This document shows positions 35,059 through 45,735 of a DNA stretch of 64,000 nucleotides, one piece after another. Positions within the stretch are counted from its first letter, which is position 1. Each line of letters begins with the position of its first letter. The translations under genes were made by a program, and so were the position numbers. Below the pieces are notes generated by a model, which made no database searches, was not told where the DNA came from, and worked only from the letters and a program-made list of their open reading frames with translations. Source of the DNA: Uranotaenia lowii (Eukaryota; Arthropoda; Insecta; Diptera; Culicidae); contig NC_073692.1 in NCBI RefSeq assembly GCF_029784155.1, positions 422,964,305 to 423,028,304 of the forward strand. The letters are read 5' to 3'.

Positions 35059-35988
35059 GGAGAACTGGGGTTATAATGCCCAGTGTGGGCAAAACGCCCC
35101 ACTGCAATATCTAGCTAGATATACACTTTTTTAAAGAATTCTGTACGTTTTTCCCTTCTAATCAACAGTAGAAACCTTTTGTACAAAAAATTAGCATCAA
35201 ATATGCGATAAATCCCTGCAAAAATCCAAAAATATATTTCAAGCCATATTCCTTGCAATTTGTGCCTTGACTTTCGTAAGGAATTACGGCATCTATCGCC
35301 TAAAAAAATTACCTGACATCGGTTACAATGATGAACATTGGTCTTGAAAAGCATCACAAAACGAAAAATTTCCTTATTTAATTATGTTTTCTGTTATTTT
35401 GAAAAAAAATTAATAAACATGTCTAGGTAGGGCAAAACGCGCCATGTCCGCTTATCTTTAAGCATATTTCATATTTGTTTAAATGTATATGCAGTTTCAT
35501 CATAGCAATTTTAAAGATATTTATATGTTGTATTGGAAAACATAACTTGAATATGAAAGAATATATTTAAAATTCCTAAATTTAATATAGATTTTATTAA
35601 CTATTCACAAGAATTTCAGTATATCTGGCAGCACTGCGCGTAGCAATACATTTTTCCATCTGTGCAGTAGAATAGAAGTTTTTTTTACCAGGCAAACACT
35701 TTCGGAGGCACTTGAATCAATAAACACTTATTTAACGTTAAAAGGCGCGATTGGGTACACACCTATGTGCATTATGCCCCTACTGAATCCGAAATCCAAT
35801 TTTCAACCTACTCTTCAAACTTCATTAAATTTGTGGCCTTTTTTTACCTTCTAGTTATTCTAACTATCAGATTTAGACAAAAAATAAACCAAACTTATAA
35901 ACACAATCGAAAATAAAAGTTAATCTTTTCAAATGTACTCTAAAACAAGGCTTTTTTCTTAACGTGGGCATTATGCCCCCTCTTCCCC
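35059..35988. mobile_element. TAGGGGAA-ended MITE with ATAATGCCC motifs
   Basis: GGAGAACTGGGGTTATAATG at the left and the inverted ..CATTATGCCCCCTCTTCCCC at the right are flanked by TA at 35057-35058 and 35989-35990. Internal variants of the terminal motif are GGGCAAAACGCCCC (about 35088), GGGCAAAACGCGCC (about 35429), CATTATGCCCCTA (about 35770) and GGGCATTATGCCCC (about 35967). No transposase. Confidence 0.8.
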
Positions 35989-35999
35989 TACCCTTAACT

Positions 36000-36720
36000 A
36001 CATACATTACTCCATGCTCAGGATCAATATCAAAATCAAAATTAATATCAAGATCAGAGTCTGTATTCAGAACCAGGACAGGTTTTGAATTTGGATCATG
36101 ATCAAGGTCGAAATAAAAATATGGATTTTAATCAGAATAATGATTGCAATCAGGATGATCACATGAATCAGAAAATGGATCTTGAGGTGGGTTTAAATCT
36201 CCCAAGTAACACATATTGTTTTATTAACCTCTTTAGTAACTTAAAAAGACTGTAATTTGATCTTGTAGTGTGCAAAAAAGCTTGAACTGTTGCTTGGGCT
36301 GGATCATGGTTATGATCAAGATCAGGATCAGGATTTAAATTGGGGCGGTATCAGAATCAGGATTTATATCAAGATCAAGATCGAGGCCAGGAACAGAATC
36401 CTGATCAATATTGAAACCAATACTTGGATCAAGATTCGGATCAGGATCTGGAACAGAAACTAGATCATGATCTAAATCAGGATAGGAATATCTTAACTAT
36501 TATCAAGATCTGTGCAGTACCAGTATCAAGATAAGGACTTTTTATGGATCTCGATAAAGTTCAGAATCATCATCTGTAACAGGATCTCAAGCAAGATCCT
36601 CAGCTCTACATGAAACTGCATCAATTCAATATCGGGGTCGATTTCAGGATAAAAATCTTGATAAGGATCAGAAACAGATGAAATCCAAAAACTGAAAAAG
36701 GATCATCAATTGAAAACAAA
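36000..36720 (+). repeat. Degenerate hexamer repeat (ATCAGG/ATCAAG)n
   Basis: Dozens of ATCA-containing hexamer variants (ATCAGG, ATCAAG, ATCAAA, ATCAGA) follow one another with frequent interruptions, for example GATCAAGATCAGGATCAGG near 36317-36335. This is an old, strongly diverged minisatellite-like tract, unlike the clean arrays elsewhere in the window. Confidence 0.75.
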
Positions 36721-36789
36721 GATCTGTTATCGTCATCATGTTTGAAGAATACACAAGTTTTTAAATTCCAATTCGAAAATTTTAGGAAT

Positions 36790-38060
36790 AATGAATATAT
36801 TTTGAAGCAAGGCTTCCGCTAGCTACATCCTCGTTCGCTGCCTTTGGGGCGATTCGATATTTTCACTTTTCTTGGGTTGCTTTTATTCTTGCGGCTGCTG
36901 GCGGCTAGCGGCTGCTAACTCTTCAACCGGAAAAGCTCCGTATCGGAACATGTGCAAAGTCCCAACAGCATCCGTTATCGCTCCTCCCACCCTATTTCCG
37001 CTTACTCTGGCTCTGGCTTTCAGACACAGAGTCCTATTCCCACTACTCATTTTCCATATCTCTGTCAAACTTTTGACATTTTTTTCCTTTCCCGAGTTTC
37101 TCTGGAGACTGGATATAGTGCCCGATATATTGGATGAAACAAATTAAAACCATTTTTGGTTTCTCATCACAAGTTTTGGAACTGGTTTATGAAAAACCCT
37201 GATTTGGGGTTGAATTGATTACTTCACATTTTTTTTTGAAGTATTAAAAAATTGTTGCATTGTTGAGACATTGAATCATTCGAGAATTAGGTGGAGGAGA
37301 AAAAAACTGTCATCACCGACTTGTCGCGCTCGCACCAAACGGGAGACGAGCCATTTCATGGACAAGATAAGTCCTAGACCAGGCACCATCATACTCAGAC
37401 TGGGACGTTTCCTTCCCTTTTTCCTCCCGTTCGACACCTTTCAATAGCAGATTGAGGTCAAACTCCATCCAAACAAGATTTCGTCTGTAGGTCGAACGGA
37501 AAATGCAATAGATCGAGATGATGGCCATTTCCTCCGACCACTCCGAATCCCTCGCTGTTATCCCCCCCCCCCCCTCCAGGATCCAAGCCGTTGGTTATTC
37601 CTATCTAACGAACCCTCAGCTCTTGGTCAGGAAATGACTGGACCCACAACCCCCGCCTGGTTCCGATTCAAGGATTCCATCGGATGGCAGTTCTTCTCCT
37701 TACAACGCATTCAGTAGCATCGATGTACTACATCATCATCCTTTCCCGGGGTTTCCGGTGTTATTACTATACGACGGTCGAGACTCTTTTCTCTCCCCGG
37801 AGATTTGACTGACCAGCTTCTGGCTCCTGGCTATCCATCCTCAAACTACAGCACAGCTTTCAACTGGATTGGACGCTTCTTGTGTGTGGGCGTTTGGCAT
37901 ACCGGCAGGGGTTTCGTTGGAAGTTGGAAGGTATCAAATCACCCTGCCAGGAGCCAGAAGCCTGAATTCAGGCGGTGAGTTGGGTTTCGTGCATGTGTGA
38001 GTCTGCCGGCAGTATGGAAAAGTGTGCTCGGTAATTGTGTTTTGAGATTAATGGGACATA
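36790..38060. other. GC-richer unique island
   Basis: Contrasts with A/T-rich flanks. It has a 13-C run at 37562-37574 and a perfect 15-bp inverted pair, GCTTCTGGCTCCTGG at 37816-37830 and its complement at 37947-37961. Several frames of 60-90 codons overlap without motifs. Likely retained unique DNA, perhaps regulatory or intronic; not assigned. Confidence 0.35.
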
Positions 38061-38670
38061 TTTCACGCTTGGTAACGCTGAATGATGCAAGGTCTTGTCC
38101 AATCTGACTGGCTATTAACTGGCGATTTGTGATTTTCCCTACTATAGCTTATTGTGACACAAATCGTCTCGCTTTGGCCTGGTGACCGCCATAAATGATT
38201 GCCCCGTCTTCTGTTGATGTTCTTTTGATGAAGAATTAAAATATTTCGGTTAATTTTTATGTATTTGTTCTTGTGGATTGTATTGAAAATCACAAAGCTG
38301 ATTAAGCGGCTATATAAGCGTAAATCTTATTCACAAATATACAATTTTGAGGTTTCAATTTCCTCAAGATGGCAATAGATGATATATGTTCTATCGCAAT
38401 AACATTGACAAATTTCCTATCTTTTGGCAGCTAGATGAGCATTTATGTCATGCTGGGAATCGGTTTTACCGGAAATATCTTCTCATCGTATTCCCGAATC
38501 GATTGAAATATTGGTAAAAAACAAACAAAAGAAAAATTTTCCTTCAATCGCCCGTATGTACGCATAGATACATTTTTAGACTTTCAAAAATCACCTCAAG
38601 TGAAACACAAAATTTGGAAAATTGAAATCCTTGTATAGTGCATCCGACTTCAATATCTGGTGTTATTAAA
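38061..38670. other. Unique AT-rich spacer
   Basis: No recognised feature. Confidence 0.35.
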
Positions 38671-38674
38671 ATTT

Positions 38675-39830
38675 GTATATATAAAAATGAATTCCTGTCT
38701 GTCTGTCTGATTTATATAGACTCGGAAACTACTAAACTGATTGGTGGGAATCTTGGTAAGTGGGAACATTGGAGGCTTATGAAGGTTCCTAATATGGTTG
38801 ACATTCCTCATTTCTTCACTGTAAGGAGGGAGGGTCTCCCAAAATAAAGTAACATGTTTGCATAGTTTGAAAACTGATCATTCAAATGGAACCAAATTTG
38901 GCATGGGAGGGTATTTGGAAACGAGGCATGTTTATATTTAAGTTTGGTACATAATCGTTTTTCCAGTGGGGAAACAAGAAGGGAGAAAGGAGTTTCATAT
39001 ATTTTTTTCAAATCTCAAAAATTTATCTAGAAAATGGGACTATATTATTAATGGAAGGGTATTGATATATGAGAAATGTTTCTATGATGATTTTTTACTT
39101 CTTCTTCCTTCCATTGGACAATTGAAAGGTAGGAGGAAGCTGCATTAAATTTTCTTTTGGGTAGCTCGAACACTTATCAATTACATGGGACCTAATTTGG
39201 CATGGAAAGATATTGGAGTACGTAAACCGTTTTCTTTGACTATTTGACACGGCCACTTCAATTTAGTGGGGAGATAGAAAGAAAAAAAAATTAAAAATAG
39301 GAAGACGGGAGGGGGTCTCTAATGTTAGTTTCAGCACAACTTGAGAACCGATCAAGCGAATGATTCAATTTTGGTATGAAAGGATATTTGAATACGAGAT
39401 ATGTTTCATTGCCTATTTAAGACTCCTCCCTCCTAAAATTGGAAAGGAAGGAAGGAGGATAAGAAAGGGGTAGGGGCACATTCATACTTTTTTTTGCGTA
39501 GCTCGAATACAAATTTGACAAGGAAAGATATTTGGGAACGTAAAATGTATCTCAGATGATTTAGCACCCATCTCTGCTTCTAACAGAGAGATACAAAGTT
39601 CCAAGGGTAGCTCCTATACCATGTTTGGCGAAACTCGAGAACTAATCAAGAAAATGGAACCGACTTTGACAGCTGAGGTGATTTTTGTTTCTATGATTAT
39701 TTGGTACCCCCGCCTTCATCGCTGTCAGGAAATAGGAAGAGAGAAGGAGGCTTCTTATACAATTTTCTTCTTCTTCTTCTTCTTCTTCTTACATCAACAT
39801 GGCCAAAACATGTAGGCATCCTGGAAAATG
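38675..39830 (+). repeat. ~150-bp tandem-repeat element, left outer copy
   Basis: Begins TATATATAAAAATGAATTCC then (CTGT)n and TTTATATAGACTCGGAAACT. Degenerate units follow, each with AACTCGAGAAC-, AAATTTGGCATGG- and GAGGAGG-type blocks (recognisable near 38891, 39193, 39370 and 39510). The mirror-image end lies at 51400-51576. A (TA)n plus (GTCY)n beginning resembles the mini-me/DINE-1 repeats of Diptera, later linked to Helitron-type elements; this link is from memory. A (TTC)n run at 39764-39790 lies close to the end of the block. Confidence 0.6.
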
Positions 39831-42800
39831 GAAGACTTGCGTCTATCATTTTTCTTTTCAGCGTATTACCTGTTACATAATCCTATGCATTGCAGATATT
39901 ACTACGGCCAGGCCAACCATGTGATGAATACCGCGAAAGATACAGGATACAGGGGCGGAATAAAGCGTGGAGATCCCTACCAAACGCTTCATATAATATT
40001 TTGAATATGTAAAGACCTGAATATGAATTTATGTCATTTGGAAAAGTATATATGGAATATTGATACATTAAATGCTGTTAAGGAATTAAGAAATTACGAC
40101 ACTTACCAACATTATACTCACCGCAATAATAATAAGAATAGAGAATATTACATTTGGGTTTCTGTAGATCAGCTATTTTCACATTATAAAAATAGTAAGT
40201 TTCAAGCATGGATTATCATTAAAGTTCTCCCTTTAAAATAATTCTATTTTTGAACGAAAGATTCAAATTCACTGGTTTTTCAATAATCCTAAAAAATATC
40301 ATGAGCTTAAAAATTCAACAACATTCTCAAAAATCACATAAATTTTAAACGCTAAATGGCGTATAAAATTGATCAATTTTAAATCGGAAACTGCACTTGA
40401 AAATGTCGGGTTGGACGGATGTTTAATATCACATCCTACAGAACATACTTTCACAAAGTTTTAAATATCAACTCACGAAAAATCTAGAGAGGACGTGTAC
40501 ATGATTGAGTTTCTGTGCACAAAATTTTCAAATCCGGTAGAATTCGACTCTGCTCAAAGTTTTTTTTGTAATAACTTACTTTCATGACTTCTCAAATCCA
40601 TTACTACTTAAATTTATGATGCTTGATTAACAACATTATAGAGGGAGAAATGACGTAGAATGAAATAACAAGAAAAAATTAATTGTCTTAATATACAAGA
40701 TCATCCTAATACAAAATAGATTGGAACGGGCTCACCGAGGCAGCACAACAGGATAACAGGACTTTTTTGTTGGCCGATCTGGTGGCACTTAATTTACCGG
40801 AAGCGAGTTTCAATAACGCCATAACCAAATTTGAATAAAAACAGATACACTTCTTTAGAACTTGTTTTCAAATCTTTCTCTCTTCTTCACATGGTCCAAC
40901 TTCGTATTTTATTTTTTTTTTTTAAATAACACTTCCATAGTGAAAAAATCTATCGAGATCATTTTCACGGAGCTGTCATAAACACACTTCTGAGGGATTT
41001 CCATTTCTGTTTTTTTTAACAAAATATACCATTCAAAAGTTTAGAGAGTGCAATATAAAATCATAATATTATTTCTGGTTATCAATTTCTATAGTATAAC
41101 AAGAATGTTATACGACTGGATGATCTGAAACAAAGATAATTAATTTATATGAAAAGATGTTTTAAAAAACATTTGGTGCTGGTACTGTAGCATTATAGTA
41201 AGCTGAAGAGATTTATGAAACATGTTCATCTATTTGGACGATCTAAAAATGAAAGAAGTATTTTATTCAAATAATGATGGTTTAATTTTGAAGGTTCCAC
41301 GACTTATTATCAAGAGTTGAATAAATGATATAATGATATAAAATATAATGTATGTAAATACAATATTCTAGTACAGTATAATATAAAAAACGATGTAAGA
41401 AAATGTAATATGGTTAAACCATAAATTTTAAAACATGTTAATGGAAAATTTTAAATCATATAAAATAGTCAGCAACAATATTTGTGTTTCTTGATTGATT
41501 CTACTGTTAATATGAAAAATTATGGTAGTAAGAATTTAAAAAAGGGGCAAACATGTTTTCTTGGATGATCTGCATTCGTTTTTATACAACAGCAATACTT
41601 CAAAGTTTTATGCAAAATCTCATACAATAATTCTGCATGGTTGTCTGAAATGATGTGAAGAATATGAATATGCTTTTCGACGATATGAAAATTTGTAAAT
41701 ATTGTTGAAACAGCAAAACCTACCGCAAACTGCAATTTATGAATGGTGCTGAAAATTCAATAAGTAAAGGTAATATATTCGATAAGAAATACATTGATGT
41801 AAATTTAGAAAACATCAGTACTGAAAAGATGACAATTTTTCAATATTAAAAAAAAAATCAGTTTTACTGACCGTTAAATGAACATTTAAAAAATTTAACT
41901 TATGAAACATAGAAGGAAGAATGGTCTTTATACAATACTTCAGTAGTTTTTATTTCAAGTTATTACCATGAATATTATCACCATCAATTAGCTGGAAATT
42001 AAATTTATAACTGTTTAATAATAATTTAAAGATTTTTGATGATCTATTCTTGTATGTGAAATTGTAAACTGATAAGCTAAAAAAAGTGAAAAGTTGTAAT
42101 ATAACAAGATCAAATCATGCAAGTTGATTAAAATGAAAGCTGGCATTCAGTTTTCATACCTCGATCTTTTCACATATACGAATGGGGTAAGAATTGTAAA
42201 ATGTTTTAATAAAAATAATAATATCTGTATCTGGAATTAAAAATGAATATTTTACTTTCCGTCATCTAACTTTTGTTTTCAATACAGTATTTGGAAATCA
42301 ACACTGAAAAGGAATAGCGATTGATGAAAATCATGATTAGGTTTAAATAACATGAATCTTTTTCCCGAGTTCGTAAGGGAGCAGAGTATATGTAAGAGGG
42401 AGAAACATAAAAAATAAGGCGAAAAACGAATGAAGAAAATATAATCATAAAAAGTCCATTTAGCTGAAGAAATATTCAAAGATGGGATATTCAATTTGTT
42501 ATTAATCTAAAAACAATGATGTCATAAATTTGAACAATAAATATACCTTCATTAAATAGTATGTCAAAAAAATTTTTTGTTGAAGCTGAATTGCGTTCTC
42601 GATAATGAAATTTGAATGGATTACTAAAAATATAATGGTTGATAGAGTTTAAATGACTCCTTATTTTTATGATTTGGATTGTAACTTGTCTAATCAAATT
42701 TACTATATATAATAAAATTTACGAATAACGGATATAAAGACACGAAAATAAAGCTGTTGAAATATTACATAAGCGCCATTGAAATACTGAAAAAGGGGAA

Positions 42801-43179
42801 TAACTTTTTGAATAATTTCACAAACAATTAACCCGTGATAAAAATTGTACTTAGCTAATGATCATTATCAACATCTTGCTGCACGATTCATAGCATTTAT
42901 TCTGCCACCGGATACGGCACAGTAGGCTGTGCAATTTTGCATCTTAAAGCGTACAACTGCTCGAAAGAGAATGGTATTCGAGCAGTTCTCCTTGCCTTCT
43001 CGCAGCTTCGCTGTTTAATTTTTCACCACACACATACACACATAAACTTGCTTGGCGATAAGGTCTACTTTCAGATTTATGACGCCTTAAGATAACCCAC
43101 TCTCACTCAGAATAAGAAACTTCACAACATTTTACATTCACTACTCCCTCCATTTGCTAGAAGATTTTTATCCACTGAA
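39831..43179. other. 3.3 kb AT-rich block between two parts of the same array type
   Basis: It separates the plus-oriented array parts 38675-39830 and 43180-43690, so it is probably an insertion, but I found no terminal repeats or coding motifs. At its right side are two small perfect hairpins, GCACAG/CTGTGC (42917-42932) and AACTGCTCGAA/TTCGAGCAGTT (42955-42987), in a GC-richer patch reaching about 43040. Confidence 0.4.
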
Positions 43180-43690
43180 TCAGTCAGGTGGCTGGATTTT
43201 ATTTATCGCCACCTCCAAGATCGGAGGCTTCTTATACAATTTTTTTGAATAACTCGAGAACTTATCTATTAAATTGAACCAAATTTGGCATGGGAAAATA
43301 CTTGAAAACGGGAAATGTATCAATTTTAGACCTCTCCCGTTTTCCATTGGGAGCGAAAAATGGGAAGAGGCTCCCATATATTTTGTTTTGCGTTACTTGA
43401 ACACTAATAAAATGGAATCAAATAAGAAATAGTGGGGTATTTGAGTACCAAAACTGTTTCTAAGGTTATTTGGCAATTCCCCTCTCTCTTCCATTAAGTC
43501 TAAATATACAAAGGAAAGAGAAGGACTCTTATACATTTTTTGCAAAACTTGAAAACTAATGAAGCAAACGAACACAAATTTGGCATAAGAATGTATTTGG
43601 GTACGAGGGATGTTTTTATGATCATTCAACACTCTTTTTCACTTTTCCAGTGGGAAGAAAGGTTAGGACAAAAATTAAATCAGTTATTAA
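43180..43690 (+). repeat. ~150-bp tandem-repeat element, inner plus-oriented part
   Basis: Units with GAGGCTTCTTATACAATTTT, AACTCGAGAAC, CCAAATTTGGCATGGG and CGGGAAATG-type blocks continue the array type of 38675-39830 in the same orientation (units near 43270, 43420 and 43570). It runs directly into the nonamer satellite. Confidence 0.65.
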
Positions 43691-43704
43691 CAAAACATTT
43701 TTTT

Positions 43705-45735
43705 TATATTTTTTTCATTTGTGTCAATTTTGTCATTTTTGTAATTTTTGTAATTTTTGTAATTTTTGTAATTTTTGTAATTTTTGTAATTTTTGTAAAT
43801 TTTGTAATTTTTGTAATTTTTGTAATTTTTGTAATTTTTGTAATTTTTGTTATTTTTGTAATTTTTCTCATTTTTGTCATTTTTGTAATTTTTGTAATTT
43901 TTGTAATTTTTGTAATTTTTGTTATTTGTGTAATTTTTTTAATTTTTGTAATTTTTGTAATTATTGCAATTTTTGTAATTTTTTAAATTTTTGTTATTTT
44001 GATAATTTTTGAAATTTTTGTAATTTTTGTAATTTTTGTAATTTTTGTATTTTTTGTAATTTTTGTAATTTTTGTCATTTTTGTAATTTTTGTAATTTTT
44101 GTAATTTTTGTAACTTTTGTAATTTTTGTAATTTTTGTAATTTTTGTCATTTTTGTAATTTTTGTAATTTTTGTCATTTTTGTAATTTTTGTAATTTTTG
44201 TAATTTTTGTATTTTTTGTAATTTTTGTAATTTTTGTAATTTTTGTAATTTTTGTAATTTTTGTCATTTTTGTAATTTTTGTAATTTTTGTTATTTTTGT
44301 CATTTTTGTAATTTTTGTTATTTGTGTAATTTTTGTCATTTTTGTCATTTTTGTCATTTTTGTAATTATTGCAATTTTTGTAATTTTTTTAATTTTTGTA
44401 ATTTTTGTAATTTTTGTAATTTTTGAAATTTTTGTTATTTTTGTCATTTTTGTAATTTTTGTAATTTTTGTAATTTTTGTCATATTTGTCATTTTTGTCA
44501 TTTTTGTCATTTTTGTAATTTTTGTAATTTTTGTAATTTTTGTAATTTTTGTAATTTTTGTAATTTTTGTAATTTTTGTAATTTTTGTAATTTTTGTAAT
44601 TTTTGTAATTTTTGTAATTTTTGTAATTTTTGTAATTTTTGTAATTTTTGTAATTTTTGTAATTTTTGTAATTTTTGTAATTTTTGAAATTTTTGTAATT
44701 TTTGTAATTTTTGTAATTTTTGTAATTTTTGTAATTTTTGTAATTTTTGTAATTTTTGTAATTTTTGTAATTTTTGTAATTTTTGTAATTTTTGTAATTT
44801 TTGTAATTTTTGTAATTTTTGTAATTTTTGTAATTTTTGTAATTTTTGTAATTTTTGTAATTTTTGTAATTTTTGTAATTTTTGTAATTTTTGTAATTTT
44901 TTTTAATTTTTGTAATTTTTGTAATTTTTGTAATTTTTGTAATTTTTGTAATTTTTGTAATTTTTGTAATTTTTGTAATTTTTGTAATTTTTGTAATTTT
45001 TGTAATTTTTGTAATTTTTGTAATTTTTGTAATTTTTGTAATTTTTGTAATTTTTGTAATTTTTGTAATTTTTGTAATTTTTGTAATTTTTGTAATTTTT
45101 GTAATTTTTGTAATTTTTGTAATTTTTGTAATTTTTGTAATTTTTGTAATTTTTGTAATTTTTGTAAATTTTGTAATTTTTGTAATTTTTGTAATTTTTG
45201 TAATTTTTGTAATTTTTGTTATTTTTGTAATTTTTGTAATTTTTGTAATTTTTGTAATTTTTGTAATTTTTGTAATTTTTGTAATTTTTGTAATTTTTGT
45301 AATTTTTGTAATTTTTGTAATTTTTGTAATTTTTGTAATTTTTGTAATTTTTGTAATTTTTGTAATTTTTGTAATTTTTGTAATTTTTGTAATTTTTGTA
45401 ATTTTTGTAATTTTTGTAATTTTTGTAATTTTTGTAATTTTTGTAATTTTTGTAATTTTTGTAATTTTTGTAATTTTTGTAATTTTTGTAATTTTTGTAA
45501 TTTTTGTAATTTTTGTAATTTTTGTAATTTTTGTAATTTTTGTAATTTTTGTAATTTTTGTAATTTTTGTAATTTTTGTAATTTTTGTAATTTTTGTAAT
45601 TTTTGTAATTTTTGTAATTTTTGTAATTTTTGCTAAATTTTGTAATTTTTGTAATTTTTGTAATTTTTGTAATTTTTGTAATTTTTGTAATTTTTGTAAA
45701 TTTTGTAAATTTTGTAAATTTTGTAATTTTTGTAA
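43705..45735 (+). repeat. Nonamer satellite, TTTTTGTAA-rich block
   Basis: About 225 tandem copies of a 9-bp unit, mainly TTTTTGTAA. Copies with TCA, TTA, GAA or CTA endings are scattered mainly in the first 800 bp, while 44516-45735 is almost uniform. Because 9 is a multiple of 3, each frame is a repeated tripeptide and stays open unless a unit mutates. Confidence 0.97.
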
